Positions 54,616 through 63,821 of a DNA stretch of 64,000 bases are shown here, one piece after another (position 1 is the first letter of the stretch; the number at the start of each line of letters is the position of its first letter). The stretch is from Bacillota bacterium (lineage in GTDB: Bacteria > Bacillota > Clostridia > Lachnospirales > Lachnospiraceae): contig JAEZJV010000040.1 in the NCBI GenBank assembly GCA_023415635.1, positions 305,449 to 369,448 of the forward strand. The letters run 5' to 3'. The notes beneath the pieces are model-generated. The model was not told where the DNA came from and did no database searches. It was given only the letters and a program-made list of their open reading frames with translations. A program made the translations under genes and the position numbers.

Positions 54616-55113
54616 TTATTTTTTTTTGTCGTAAAAATATGATGGCACATCGCTCTGATTAGCCACGCTCTTGTAATACTTTGCCACAGTCTGGGAGCTC
54701 ATCCTGGACTTCTTGATATCCTTGCGTTTCTGAGACAATATCAGCTCCAGCCTGGATTTGTTTCTCTTTTCCAACGCCATCAGCTTTACGTTGAGGTCTG
54801 TGATCGAGGTAATATATTCCTGCATTTGAGCTATCTCGTGATAGTAATTTACTTTCTGAGTCGCAAGCTCTTCCCTTACGCTGTCATATATCTGTTCAAA
54901 GCCGATATCCAGCTTTGCAAGCTCTTCCAGCTGTTCCTCCTTAGACTCTATTGTATTGGAAAATTCATTCTCATCAAAATCTTCCTGTTTCAGGATCTCT
55001 TCCTGGGCTATAGTTAAGGACATCAATTCACTTAAGATTGCCAGCTTTTTCTTTAGGATATCTAGCAGCAGCTGAATATAAGCCTGCTTGGTGGTTTGGT
55101 TCTCTAATTCCAT
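54616..55113 (-). CDS. fliT: FliT-like flagellar chaperone (tentative)
   Basis: 165 aa, wholly helical and charged with coiled-coil character. It directly follows fliS, the position of fliT in Firmicutes, and FliT acts as export chaperone for the FliD cap. Sequence conservation in this family is low, so the name rests mainly on position and size; an FlgN-like chaperone is the alternative, but flgN lies at the other end of the region. The ATG at 55113 has AAAGGA at spacing 8; the ATG at 55122 abuts that SD. Confidence 0.65.
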   Translation of the reverse strand: MELENQTTKQAYIQLLLDILKKKLAILSELMSLTIAQEEILKQEDFDENEFSNTIESKEEQLEELAKLDIGFEQIYDSVREELATQKVNYYHEIAQMQEYITSITDLNVKLMALEKRNKSRLELILSQKRKDIKKSRMSSQTVAKYYKSVANQSDVPSYFYDKKK

Positions 55114-55140
55114 CCGTTCCATCCTTTCTGTACCTTAAGT

Positions 55141-55518
55141 TTACTTTGCCGCCTTTGCCAGCTTCATGACTTCCTTCCAGGTATCGCGCATTTCTCGGAT
55201 GTAGGTCAAGGCTTCCTCCAGTACCTCCACATCTTTTCTGATATTAGCTTCTATCAGCCTTCGATAGATGTAATCATAGATTAATTCAAACTCCCTTGAT
55301 ACCTCATACTTGAAATCCAAGGTAGTACGCAGCTCTGTTATAATGCGCTCAGCCTTAATAATATTCGAGTTTGCCCTATCTAGTTCATGCTTTTCAATCG
55401 CAATAGCTGCAAGATTGCAGAATTTGATTGCTCCTTCGTACAGCATCAAGGTGAGCTCCGCCGGTGTTGCCGTCAAAATCTTACTATTATTATAAGCTGC
55501 CATTGCATTGGTTGCCAT
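55141..55518 (-). CDS. fliS: Flagellin export chaperone FliS
   Basis: 125 aa, normal length. It binds the C-terminus of flagellin to prevent premature polymerisation and deliver it to the type III export gate. The N-terminal AAYNNSKILTATPAELTLMLYEGAIKFC is the family signature (Y near 9, P near 19, LMLYEGA). In Firmicutes FliS also binds FliW competitively through flagellin. SD TAGGAGG. Between fliD and the fliT-like gene. Confidence 0.95.
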   Translation of the reverse strand: MATNAMAAYNNSKILTATPAELTLMLYEGAIKFCNLAAIAIEKHELDRANSNIIKAERIITELRTTLDFKYEVSREFELIYDYIYRRLIEANIRKDVEVLEEALTYIREMRDTWKEVMKLAKAAK

Positions 55519-55555
55519 AAAAATTCCTCCTAAAAAGGTACTTAGTAACTGCTCC

Positions 55556-57013
55556 TTACTTACCTAACATGGATGCGAGTGAGTTGCTCTGCGAATTCAT
55601 CTGGGACATCGCCTTCTCCATCGCAGTAAATTGCTTATAATAGCGGGCTTCCATGTCCTCCAGCTTTTTCTCCATCGTGCTAAGATTATCCTTATAGTCA
55701 TCAAGCTGCTTCTTCATTTCCTTATCATTATAGAAGGTTAACGCGCTACGCATAGAAGTACTTTTCATCTTATCTGTCAAATCATTATACAAATCACCTG
55801 CCAGCTTAGTGAACACCTTCATGACCTCATCCGGATCATCCTTTAGCGCAGTCATCAAATCATTTTTCTTATCTGCTACAGATTGATCATCCTTATCACC
55901 ATTAATATGCAGCAATCCTCTTTCTGTATAATCTGACGTAACGATGCCGAAGGAGGAAAGGTACTTTGATTTATCATTTACAGAAACAGATCTGCTCATA
56001 GTATACCGTACAGAGCTGATGAGGGTACCTAAAATACCGTCTCTTCGGAGCAGGGAATCCTTAATCTTGGTTTCCCATTTTTCTACCTGATCATCCGTCA
56101 TTGCTTCCTTCTGCTCATCGGTCAGTGGCTCATAGCCCTTTGCCAGATCGGCATAATAGGAATCGTTCATTGCGGTAAGCACTTCATTATAGCTCTTGAC
56201 AAAATCCTTGATCATGTCATAAACGACCTGAGTATCTTTTGTTATATTCAGGGTTACGGTGTCCGAACCGGTCGTACCGATCAGATTCATGCTGATCCCA
56301 TTGACAGCGACATTATTGGTGGCACTCGTCATTGCCATCCCATTGTATTCAAAAACTGCGTCGGCAGCAGCGACGGTCTTTGATCCGGTTGCCAATCCAA
56401 GCTTATTTAAATCGACTGAACCTTCCGTACCGATAGTAAATGCATTTTTTACACCGCTTTCCTTGGAACTTAAGAATATTCTCTTCTGAGAAGCATCAAA
56501 GGAAGCATTAATTCCGGCATTTTTCATAGTCTCTACCAGATCATTGATGGTCGAATCTGCCTTAATCTCAAAGCTCTGTGTCTTACTGCCGTTCGTGATT
56601 GTGATCTTATTTTCCGGTCCTGCCGTCATCCCAAGATCGGTTAATTTAGTCTTACCGGTCACATTACTGCCAAGCTGCGCTCCCGTAACAAACTGAGCAC
56701 TTGCAAGGCTTGTGATCTTCACTGTATGAGTTCCTTCTGCAGAGCCATTGGTTGCAGTAGCCTTTACTTTACTTTCGTCAGCGGAGGTCACCGTCTTTGT
56801 GAGATAACTGTTCTGCATTCTCATCTTGGAAATAGTATCCTTATAAAAGGAATACAGCTTTGAATTCAATGTTTTCCACTTTTCCTGTGCCCATTCCGTC
56901 TTGATTTTCTTATTCTCAATCTTTGTTTTCTTCATGCGCTGAGCTTTCATCAACTCCGCAACTATGCTCTCCGTATCCATATTGGAGGCTAACCCACTTA
57001 ACCTAATTGCCAT
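55556..57013 (-). CDS. fliD: Flagellar filament cap protein FliD (HAP2)
   Basis: 485 aa. The N-terminal FliD domain (AIRLSGLASNMDTESIVAELMKA) and C-terminal domain (YNEVLTAMNDSYY, then the coiled-coil MEKKLEDMEARYYKQFTAMEKAMSQMNSQ) are intact. The cap promotes flagellin insertion at the filament tip. AGGAGG SD, 11 bp after flaG. It belongs to the flaG-fliD-fliS-fliT unit behind the second sigma-28 promoter. Confidence 0.96.
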   Translation of the reverse strand: MAIRLSGLASNMDTESIVAELMKAQRMKKTKIENKKIKTEWAQEKWKTLNSKLYSFYKDTISKMRMQNSYLTKTVTSADESKVKATATNGSAEGTHTVKITSLASAQFVTGAQLGSNVTGKTKLTDLGMTAGPENKITITNGSKTQSFEIKADSTINDLVETMKNAGINASFDASQKRIFLSSKESGVKNAFTIGTEGSVDLNKLGLATGSKTVAAADAVFEYNGMAMTSATNNVAVNGISMNLIGTTGSDTVTLNITKDTQVVYDMIKDFVKSYNEVLTAMNDSYYADLAKGYEPLTDEQKEAMTDDQVEKWETKIKDSLLRRDGILGTLISSVRYTMSRSVSVNDKSKYLSSFGIVTSDYTERGLLHINGDKDDQSVADKKNDLMTALKDDPDEVMKVFTKLAGDLYNDLTDKMKSTSMRSALTFYNDKEMKKQLDDYKDNLSTMEKKLEDMEARYYKQFTAMEKAMSQMNSQSNSLASMLGK

Positions 57014-57024
57014 AATGGCACCTC

Positions 57025-57435
57025 CTATCTTTTCTCATCAACAAGGAGCCCTGCCAGCTCCCACATCTTCTCAATCATCTGTAAGGTTTCTTCCGGAGGT
57101 ATCTCCCTGATTACCTCCTTAGTTTCCTCATCCAAGACTTTGATTGAGACGCGCTTTGTCTCCTCATGATAAGAAAATTCACATCTGGTTCGCTGAGTTT
57201 TCATTTTATTGTTAGCGTCTCTGATAGCTTGTTTAATCTGATTCTCAGAAGCGCCTTTGTACTGACTGCTCTCCTGTCCAGTCTGATTGCTCCCGAAAGT
57301 CCTTACAGGTAGCGATACCTCTGAAATATTGATGCTAGCTGCCTGCTGCTCGGTTGCAGCTACCTTTGGAATCTGTCTCGAAACAGTGTTTGAAGTATCC
57401 TGATAAACTGCTCCGGATAATACCTCTAATGCCAT
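57025..57435 (-). CDS. flaG: FlaG family protein
   Basis: 136 aa. A variable N-terminal half is followed by the FlaG domain (RCEFSYHEETKRVSIKVLDEETKEVIREIPPEETLQMI). FlaG influences filament length and is usually next to fliD, as here. The start at 57435 (MALEVL) has GGAGG at spacing 9; upstream in-frame starts at 57450 and 57471 fall before the SD. Confidence 0.9.
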   Translation of the reverse strand: MALEVLSGAVYQDTSNTVSRQIPKVAATEQQAASINISEVSLPVRTFGSNQTGQESSQYKGASENQIKQAIRDANNKMKTQRTRCEFSYHEETKRVSIKVLDEETKEVIREIPPEETLQMIEKMWELAGLLVDEKR

Positions 57436-57494
57436 AATAAACACCTCCATGTGTACTGGTAATACTACCACGATGATATAATACGTTACTTAGC

Positions 57495-57502
57495 CATCCT
57501 TG
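57495..57502 (-). promoter_or_regulatory. Possible CsrA site in the flaG leader
   Basis: CAAGGATG on the minus strand matches the core of the CsrA SELEX consensus (ACARGGATGT), about 60 nt before the flaG start. No hairpin presenting the GGA is obvious, so this is weak. Confidence 0.35.
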
Positions 57503-57562
57503 ACCGTAATATCATTATGTATGAAATGATTGTCAGACATAATAATCATTAACTTATACATT

Positions 57563-57590
57563 ATATCGGTACATAGACTAAAAAGCTTTA
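57563..57590 (-). promoter_or_regulatory. Sigma-28 promoter of flaG-fliD-fliS-fliT
   Basis: Minus strand: TAAA, 16 bp, ACCGATAT, the same -10 as at flagellin with 1 bp more spacer. Predicted leader of about 120 nt before flaG. Confidence 0.8.
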
Positions 57591-57619
57591 TAGCAATTTA
57601 TATATTTAAGATAATTTAA

Positions 57620-57666
57620 GAGGCTCTCCATAACCACTGCATCTTAATCAAGTCATGGTGAGCCTC
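57620..57666 (-). terminator. Hairpin downstream of csrA
   Basis: GAGGCTC-T-CCAT and ATGG-T-GAGCCTC form an 11-bp stem with one mismatch and a 23-nt loop. The T-run is better on the plus strand (ATTTTTCTT) than on the csrA strand, so efficiency for csrA is uncertain. Confidence 0.55.
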
Positions 57667-57707
57667 ATTTTTCTTACCTATTCTTTTAGTAGTACAAGTG
57701 CCCGCCA

Positions 57708-57929
57708 TTAGCGGAACAGTTTCTTCAGCATATCATCGGAAGCTGTTGTCTCAGCTGCTTCCTTGTTTGACTCCTTAATCTGTAGATAAATTTCTTTTCT
57801 GTAAATCGATACAGCCTTCGGGGCATTGATACCAATCTTAACCTGGTCACCCTTTACCTCTAAAATCGTAATTTCAATATCATTTCCAATTATGATGGAT
57901 TCATTCACCTTTCGTGAAAGGGCCAGCAT
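57708..57929 (-). CDS. csrA: Carbon storage regulator CsrA
   Basis: 73 aa. RNA-binding dimer that represses flagellin translation in Firmicutes until antagonised by FliW. MLALSRKVNESIIIGNDIEITILEV and VKIGINAPKAVSIYRKEIY are signature segments. The ATG is 1 bp after the fliW stop, with the SD AAAGGAGG inside fliW, so translation is coupled. Likely targets here are the flagellin leader and perhaps flaG. Confidence 0.97.
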   Translation of the reverse strand: MLALSRKVNESIIIGNDIEITILEVKGDQVKIGINAPKAVSIYRKEIYLQIKESNKEAAETTASDDMLKKLFR

Positions 57930-57930
57930 A

Positions 57931-58398
57931 CTATTCGCCCTCCTTTGCCGCCTTATATGCCTGTAGCTGCTTATAAAAGCTATATTTAATCTCGTAATCC
58001 GGGTTTTCCACTACAATCTGTGCACCTGTTCTTTCATCAGAATTGATGATAAACGGAGCCTTCAAATTGGCGGTAATCATCTCGACATTATCAGGAACAG
58101 TGATCGATACGAGCACTACGATATTCTCCTCCGTGAGATTCCCAAGCGGTATCAGGTGCTCATCATCCACCTCCGGATTATAATCTGGCTTAATAATCAA
58201 GGGATTAATCACAGGAAGCGCCAATGCAGGCTCATCCAAGCTCTGGAGCCAGGAAATATCCGGCCTATCGCCACCCTCATCATCATATAATATGGTATAC
58301 TTTTTACAGTTCTCGAAGCCAAAGATACCGTTTTCAAAATAAAGTATTTTATCTTCATCCAGATCTATTTGCCCAAAATGTCTTGTGTTAACCAGCAT
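57931..58398 (-). CDS. fliW: Flagellar assembly factor FliW
   Basis: 155 aa. It binds CsrA when free and flagellin when flagellin accumulates, closing the feedback loop on flagellin synthesis. The FliW signatures FGQIDLDEDKILYFENGIFGFENCKKY, LQSLDEPALALPVINP and LKAPFIINSDERTGAQIV are present. Stop adjoins csrA. Upstream lies flgL, about 80 bp away. Confidence 0.97.
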   Translation of the reverse strand: MLVNTRHFGQIDLDEDKILYFENGIFGFENCKKYTILYDDEGGDRPDISWLQSLDEPALALPVINPLIIKPDYNPEVDDEHLIPLGNLTEENIVVLVSITVPDNVEMITANLKAPFIINSDERTGAQIVVENPDYEIKYSFYKQLQAYKAAKEGE

Positions 58399-58482
58399 GT
58401 CTATCGCCTTCCCTTCTATCGGAATTTATCAATCTCTTTAATCGACATTATACATGATTTGTAATTAATTTGCATTATATAT

Positions 58483-59997
58483 TTACAGAAAATCCAACAA
58501 CGAATTCTGTACAACCTTAGCTGCCGCAGATAGCGAGGCGTTATAGATTGCTTCTGCCGATGAGTACTTTATGATAGTCTCCGCAATATCAGCATCCTCA
58601 TTATTGGACATCAGATCCTCAAAATCCGTAGATTGGCTGGATAATCGATCCTCTGTCAGCTCCAGCCGGACATATCTGCTTCCCAGATCCGCAACCGCCA
58701 CATTTAGTTTCTCCTGTTCCTTCGAGGATACCTCAATTCCTTTGGAAAATGCCTTCTGCATGAGATCCTTCTTCAAGGACAGCTCTGTGTCCATATGACT
58801 CTTCATTTTTTCTATTTCTTCTCTTTCACTATCTGTTAGGTTAGTATCCTTTAAACGGTTTTCAAGCTCGGTAATAACACTTTCAACTTCCTTAACCGCA
58901 TTCACAGAAGCAAGAATATCATCGATGCTTCTTCCGAGCTCATGAGAAAATGCAGTGGATGCCTGGGTATTGATCGTCAGCTTCTGACTAAAATTAATCT
59001 CATACTGTATCTGCTGATCTTCCTTGACAAAATTGGCATCTTCTTCAGAAGAAACGCTGTCTGCTTTGGTACAGGTAAAGAAGTGTTCCGGCTTCAACTC
59101 ACCGTCTAAAAATCCCGTTTTATTATAGGTTAAGGATATGTTCGTAGCATTTTTCATGCTATCGTATACCGTGGATCCAAAAATCATCTCTCCGGTCTCA
59201 GGGATATAGTAGACTTCTCCCGGGCCAGGCCGATAAGCATCATCCGGACTCGTAGTCGGATCTGCGTCTGTCTCAAGATCTACCAAAGACATTACAGTAA
59301 TTCCCGTAATTGATTGCTCCTCTTCAACACCTGAACTGTTGACGGTAGTATAACTGATACTCGTCGGTGCAGCCGCACTTAACTTATCATAAGATAGCTG
59401 CAAACGATAGGTCTGCTGTAAGGAAGGAGCGTCATCAAAGCTTGAGCTTCCTAAATCATCCAATGTATACCCACCAACAACCTTATTTGTCACCTGTAGC
59501 TGCTTACCGGTAAAATTCTCCGTGATTGCATAAGTTAGATTAGGCTCATCCTCCGAGAAGGTCAAGGAGCTATCCGTCTTATATCCGGTAAACACATACC
59601 TTCCTGCGTAATTGGCATTTCCCTCCTGATAGACCTGCTCCTTCAGCTGCAAAAGATTAGCGACTACCGATGCACGATCCTCTGCAGTCAAGGTATCTGT
59701 ACTTCCTTGTATACAGTAGGTATTAATCTTAGAAAGCATCTCATTGACATTACTTAAGGAGCTCTCCGTAACATCCATCCAGGACTTGGCATCCGGGATG
59801 TTCTTATCATAATATTGATTTAGTTCTGTAAGGTTAGTCCTCAGCTTTAATGCTCTGACGGCAATAATCGGGTCTTCACTCGGCTTTTGAATCTTCTTGC
59901 CGGTTGAATACTGTTGTTCTAATGACGTCATGTTGAGCTTATTTTTATTTATATTGCTCATCATATTATTTGTCATCATTTTATTAGTAATACGCAT
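58483..59997 (-). CDS. flgL: Flagellar hook-associated protein FlgL (HAP3)
   Basis: 504 aa, longer than the ~300 aa of Bacillus FlgL. N-terminal flagellin-like helix (MRITNKMMTNNMMSNINKN, QQYSTGKKIQKPSEDP) and C-terminal helix (NEDADIAETIIKYSSAEAIYNASLSAAAKVVQNSLLDFL) are conserved. The extra length is a central insertion (about 150-330), typical of longer clostridial FlgL. It joins hook and filament. SD AGGAGG, ATG 59997. Confidence 0.94.
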   Translation of the reverse strand: MRITNKMMTNNMMSNINKNKLNMTSLEQQYSTGKKIQKPSEDPIIAVRALKLRTNLTELNQYYDKNIPDAKSWMDVTESSLSNVNEMLSKINTYCIQGSTDTLTAEDRASVVANLLQLKEQVYQEGNANYAGRYVFTGYKTDSSLTFSEDEPNLTYAITENFTGKQLQVTNKVVGGYTLDDLGSSSFDDAPSLQQTYRLQLSYDKLSAAAPTSISYTTVNSSGVEEEQSITGITVMSLVDLETDADPTTSPDDAYRPGPGEVYYIPETGEMIFGSTVYDSMKNATNISLTYNKTGFLDGELKPEHFFTCTKADSVSSEEDANFVKEDQQIQYEINFSQKLTINTQASTAFSHELGRSIDDILASVNAVKEVESVITELENRLKDTNLTDSEREEIEKMKSHMDTELSLKKDLMQKAFSKGIEVSSKEQEKLNVAVADLGSRYVRLELTEDRLSSQSTDFEDLMSNNEDADIAETIIKYSSAEAIYNASLSAAAKVVQNSLLDFL

Positions 59998-60177
59998 ATC
60001 CTAACCTCCTAGTCCAGAGTATTATCAAATCCTGATATAACGAGGTATAAACTCTTATCCTCAATCCTCTCTTACCTTTCTCTCTACAGTATTGTTAGAA
60101 AGAAGCTTTAACCCGGGTACAAAATAAATTTCATATGCAACACCTTAGCAGCCTCTGTAGTATACCTTAGGTAAGAA

Positions 60178-62022
60178 TTATACACCCATGTAGTTGATCA
60201 GCTTATCATATACCTCATCCATAACCGAAATAACCTTAGCAGAAAGGTTATACGCATTCTGATAACGAACCAAATTCATAGCTTCCTCATCCACGTCTAC
60301 TCCGGATACCGATAGTCTTTGACTGGTAATGGAATTCAATATATTGGACTGACTTTCTGCAAAGGTTGCTGCCTTATCTGTATCAATCCCGATCTCTGCT
60401 ACCAGTGTCTGGAAGAAGCCCTCGGGTGTTCCCATAAGCTTCTTATCATTCTTTAAAGCTAAGAGCTTTTCAACAATATCATTTGCCTCAGCCCCATTAG
60501 ATATATCCTTTGTAGTAACGACCAGACTGGTGTTGGCAATCAAAGCTTCATTTACAGTAAAGCTGTCAGCCGTCATCAAATAATAATAACCGTAATTCGG
60601 TTCATCCTCTGCTGCTTCTTCATACAAAGTTCCTGTCTGGGAATCAAATCTGTCATAGTCATAATATGTACTGTCACCGGAGTCCTTGAGTGGTCCGAAG
60701 ATATAATCTCTCCCATTAATCTTACTTGTTGCAGTGAAGAAATCCATTCCCGCCTTACCGTTTAAATCCTGACCGTCTCTGTGAATGCTGTTGAAGGCTT
60801 TTGCAAAGGTTCTAACAAATTCATTTAATTGCTCCATATAATAGGGGATGCCCTTATAATTGATGCTTTCACCGATTTGTCCGAGTTCTCCGGAAGCATC
60901 GGCTTCCACATAATCCTCTAATTCAAAATTGTAGACATAGTTTCCGTCATCGACAGTAACCTCAAAGCCTTTATAGGCATACTCATGATTACCGATGGTA
61001 ATGATACCCGTTTGCGGTATATTCAGCTTTTCCTGGCTGTTAATATTAGTGTCAGACATGATAATATAGTTCTCACCCTTCTGAGCATCTACTTTTCCCT
61101 GAAGGTTGAACTGGTTATTACCGTCACGAACCTCCAAAAGTGCCTGCAGGGAGCCGCCAAGCGTATTGCTTCTCATATCAAAGCGCTGACCGTTATCCCA
61201 TTCAATATCATATAGACCGTCGATATCATTCTGATTATCCTTTAGCTTTCTGGGAACAAGCTTTAACTGATTGAAATTTTGATTATCCACCAAAGTAACG
61301 CCATCCAGCTTTATGATATAGCTGGTAACGCCAATCCCATCCCCCACTGCCTTTTCTGATACGGTAATATTTGCAATCTCTGAAAGCTCATCCACTAAAA
61401 GCGCTCTCTGATCTCGTAAATCATTCGCTGTACCGCCGGTTACCTCCAGTGTGCTGATCTGCTTTGACAATGCGGCAATCTGCTGTGCTGTTGAATTAAT
61501 CTGTTCCGCCTTATTACGAATTTCGAAGTTACATTCCTCCTGTATTTTTTTCAGGTTCGTTGATAAGGAATTGAAATACTGGGCAAAGCTCTCTGCATAA
61601 TTCACCACCTGGTTACGCACCGTTAGGCTGGCAGGATTTTTGGACAATTCCTGTAGGCTTTCATACATGGAATTATAGGTAGTTGTAAATCCATCCACAC
61701 TTACTTCATTAAAATAGCTTTCGATTTCATTCATATAGTAGGACTTAGAGGAATACTCCCCAAACAACAAATTATTTTTCCAGTATTTCGTGTCATAGTA
61801 TTCATCACGCTGCTGAACCACTCCCGACACATTGACACCGGTTCCGGCCATACCATAGGAAGAATTCATCCGAAGAGCCTTACCTGCCTTTTGATTCATC
61901 ACCTGTCTGGAATAGCCCTCTGTTTCGGCATTAGAAACATTATGGGCTGTCGTATCCAATGCAGCCTGATATGTATATAATCCTGATACACCAATATTCA
62001 GACCAAAAAAAGTTGAACTCAT
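60178..62022 (-). CDS. flgK: Flagellar hook-associated protein FlgK (HAP1), copy 1
   Basis: 614 aa. The N-terminal rod/hook motif (FFGLNIGVSGLYTYQAALDTTAHNVSNAETEGYSRQ) and C-terminal helix (VSGVDVDEEAMNLVRYQNAYNLSAKVISVMDEVYDKLINYMG) match FlgK well. It forms the first hook-filament junction zone. Because the motifs VDEE and LVRYQNAY are canonical, this copy is the better candidate for the main HAP1. SD GGAGG. Tandem with a second FlgK paralogue. Confidence 0.94.
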   Translation of the reverse strand: MSSTFFGLNIGVSGLYTYQAALDTTAHNVSNAETEGYSRQVMNQKAGKALRMNSSYGMAGTGVNVSGVVQQRDEYYDTKYWKNNLLFGEYSSKSYYMNEIESYFNEVSVDGFTTTYNSMYESLQELSKNPASLTVRNQVVNYAESFAQYFNSLSTNLKKIQEECNFEIRNKAEQINSTAQQIAALSKQISTLEVTGGTANDLRDQRALLVDELSEIANITVSEKAVGDGIGVTSYIIKLDGVTLVDNQNFNQLKLVPRKLKDNQNDIDGLYDIEWDNGQRFDMRSNTLGGSLQALLEVRDGNNQFNLQGKVDAQKGENYIIMSDTNINSQEKLNIPQTGIITIGNHEYAYKGFEVTVDDGNYVYNFELEDYVEADASGELGQIGESINYKGIPYYMEQLNEFVRTFAKAFNSIHRDGQDLNGKAGMDFFTATSKINGRDYIFGPLKDSGDSTYYDYDRFDSQTGTLYEEAAEDEPNYGYYYLMTADSFTVNEALIANTSLVVTTKDISNGAEANDIVEKLLALKNDKKLMGTPEGFFQTLVAEIGIDTDKAATFAESQSNILNSITSQRLSVSGVDVDEEAMNLVRYQNAYNLSAKVISVMDEVYDKLINYMGV

Positions 62023-62066
62023 AATACCTCCGTTCTGCTGCCGATCAGCTCGTATTGTAGTTCCTT

Positions 62067-63800
62067 TTATAATTTATTAATGATATCCTCCAACATTTGG
62101 CTGACTGTATTGACATATCTGGAGGATGCATTGTATGCATGTTGGTACTTAATTAAGTTGGTTAGCTCTTCATCTGAAGATACTCCTGAAACCTCTGCTC
62201 TCTTACTATTGATGCTTTCTACCATGGAAACCTGGTTATCACCGATGGTGTCAAATTGCTCACCGCGGTTTGCTATCTCAGAGGTAAAGGCAATATAATA
62301 ATCGTTGAAATTATACTGAGTTAAAGTATTTGGAGATAATGACGAGAAAGCATTATGCCATACATCCATCAGCTTCTTAACTGCCGCAGGATCAAAGCTT
62401 CCCGATCCGTCATTGTCGGATAGCGGTATTATTTTATAGTTCTGCATTATTTCCGGATTGACTTCAATTTCCCCGAGGGTAAACAGGGAGTAGTTGTCGT
62501 CCGGATTTTCTTCATGATAGAAAAATGATGATACGGTTTCATTCACTCCGTCCTCATTCACATAGGTGATAAACTCCTCCTCACCATAACGGTCCAACGA
62601 CTTTCTGTTAAAGAGGGCCTGTCCCCTGCTTCTTTCAGCATCCATACCTACCGGTGCATTCTCACTATCAAAGATAACGGCCTTGGTTCCGTCTGTCAGT
62701 ACTACCTCCTTATTAGGACTGAAGATTTCATTTACCATGGTAACTATTCCATGAATCAACTGATCAAACTGAGCCTGGGTTGACATCACTATAGAAGCAT
62801 TGATGGTCCTATTGTATTCTGCAACCTCTGCATTATACTGTGCCTCTGTCTCTTCTTCAGGATTATATTTGGGAATATCGGTATAGTTGGCCTTCTTATA
62901 ACCTCTTGCGACCAATAGCCCCTTAAGTGAACCGATATCTGTGTTATTCTCCGAGGAGGGGATCCTGTCAAGATTGAAGATATCGGCATCCCCATGGGAT
63001 GGCCACACCGGTTTCAGCATATCAGAACTCTCATTCACCTTCACCGTATCCATCTTATGCCAGCTATCCTCTGAGACAAATACCGAGCCCTCTACATTGA
63101 CTGTAACAACACCGACTGCATTTTCTTTATATGTAATACTCACCATCTTACTAAGCTCGTCCAGCAGGTTGTTTCTTTCATCCCGAAGATCATTGGCTTT
63201 TTCTACACCGGAGGATTCGTAATGTCTAATTTTTTTATTTAGAGTTGTGATTTCTTCACCAATTTCATTAATGCGATTTACCTGTTCTTTAATCTGTGTA
63301 TTTAGATTAACCTGATAGTCGTTAAGCTGTCTTGATATATTTTCCGAACGCTCTATGAAGCTTACTGCAGTCTGAATCAGGGAAGCCCTCGTAACGACAC
63401 TGTCAGGCTCCTTCGCCAGCTCCTGCAGGGAATACCAGAAATCATTCATGGTATCTTGAAACGACTCCCCCTCAAGCTCGCCAAATAAGCCCTCTATCTC
63501 CCGCACTGCGTTGCTTTGGGCATCATAATAAGCACCCCTGCCCAGTTCCTGTCGATAAGCCTGGTCCAGAAAGGAATCGCGCACCTGCTTAATGGTGGCA
63601 AATTCCGCTCCAATCCCTTTCTGCATACTGGAGGAGTAGGAATCTCCTATTTTTATATAATTGAAATCCGTCTGCAACGCCTGTTGCCTTACGTAGCCCT
63701 TCGTATCTACATTAGCCAGGTTATGTGCAGTGACATTCAAGGCTGCCTGACTGACATTCAGTCCGGACACACCGACATATAAACTGCTCATCGAGCTCAT
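62067..63800 (-). CDS. flgK: FlgK-like hook-associated protein, copy 2
   Basis: 577 aa. Same domain plan: N-terminus SSLYVGVSGLNVSQAALNVTAHNLANVDTKGYVRQ and C-terminus VSGVSSDEELTNLIKYQHAYNASSRYVNTVSQMLEDIINKL. It is clearly diverged from copy 1 in the middle, so it is an old duplication or a specialised junction protein rather than a recent copy. GAGAGG precedes the first ATG at spacing 8. It lies between flgN and flgK copy 1. Confidence 0.9.
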   Translation of the reverse strand: MSSMSSLYVGVSGLNVSQAALNVTAHNLANVDTKGYVRQQALQTDFNYIKIGDSYSSSMQKGIGAEFATIKQVRDSFLDQAYRQELGRGAYYDAQSNAVREIEGLFGELEGESFQDTMNDFWYSLQELAKEPDSVVTRASLIQTAVSFIERSENISRQLNDYQVNLNTQIKEQVNRINEIGEEITTLNKKIRHYESSGVEKANDLRDERNNLLDELSKMVSITYKENAVGVVTVNVEGSVFVSEDSWHKMDTVKVNESSDMLKPVWPSHGDADIFNLDRIPSSENNTDIGSLKGLLVARGYKKANYTDIPKYNPEEETEAQYNAEVAEYNRTINASIVMSTQAQFDQLIHGIVTMVNEIFSPNKEVVLTDGTKAVIFDSENAPVGMDAERSRGQALFNRKSLDRYGEEEFITYVNEDGVNETVSSFFYHEENPDDNYSLFTLGEIEVNPEIMQNYKIIPLSDNDGSGSFDPAAVKKLMDVWHNAFSSLSPNTLTQYNFNDYYIAFTSEIANRGEQFDTIGDNQVSMVESINSKRAEVSGVSSDEELTNLIKYQHAYNASSRYVNTVSQMLEDIINKL

Positions 63801-63821
63801 GGATTACACCTCTCCTAATTC

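Noticed and set aside
58416..58440. TAAA and CCGATAG before fliW
   Set aside because: Spacer is about 13 bp, too short for sigma-28, and fliW is closely behind flgL in the same operon.
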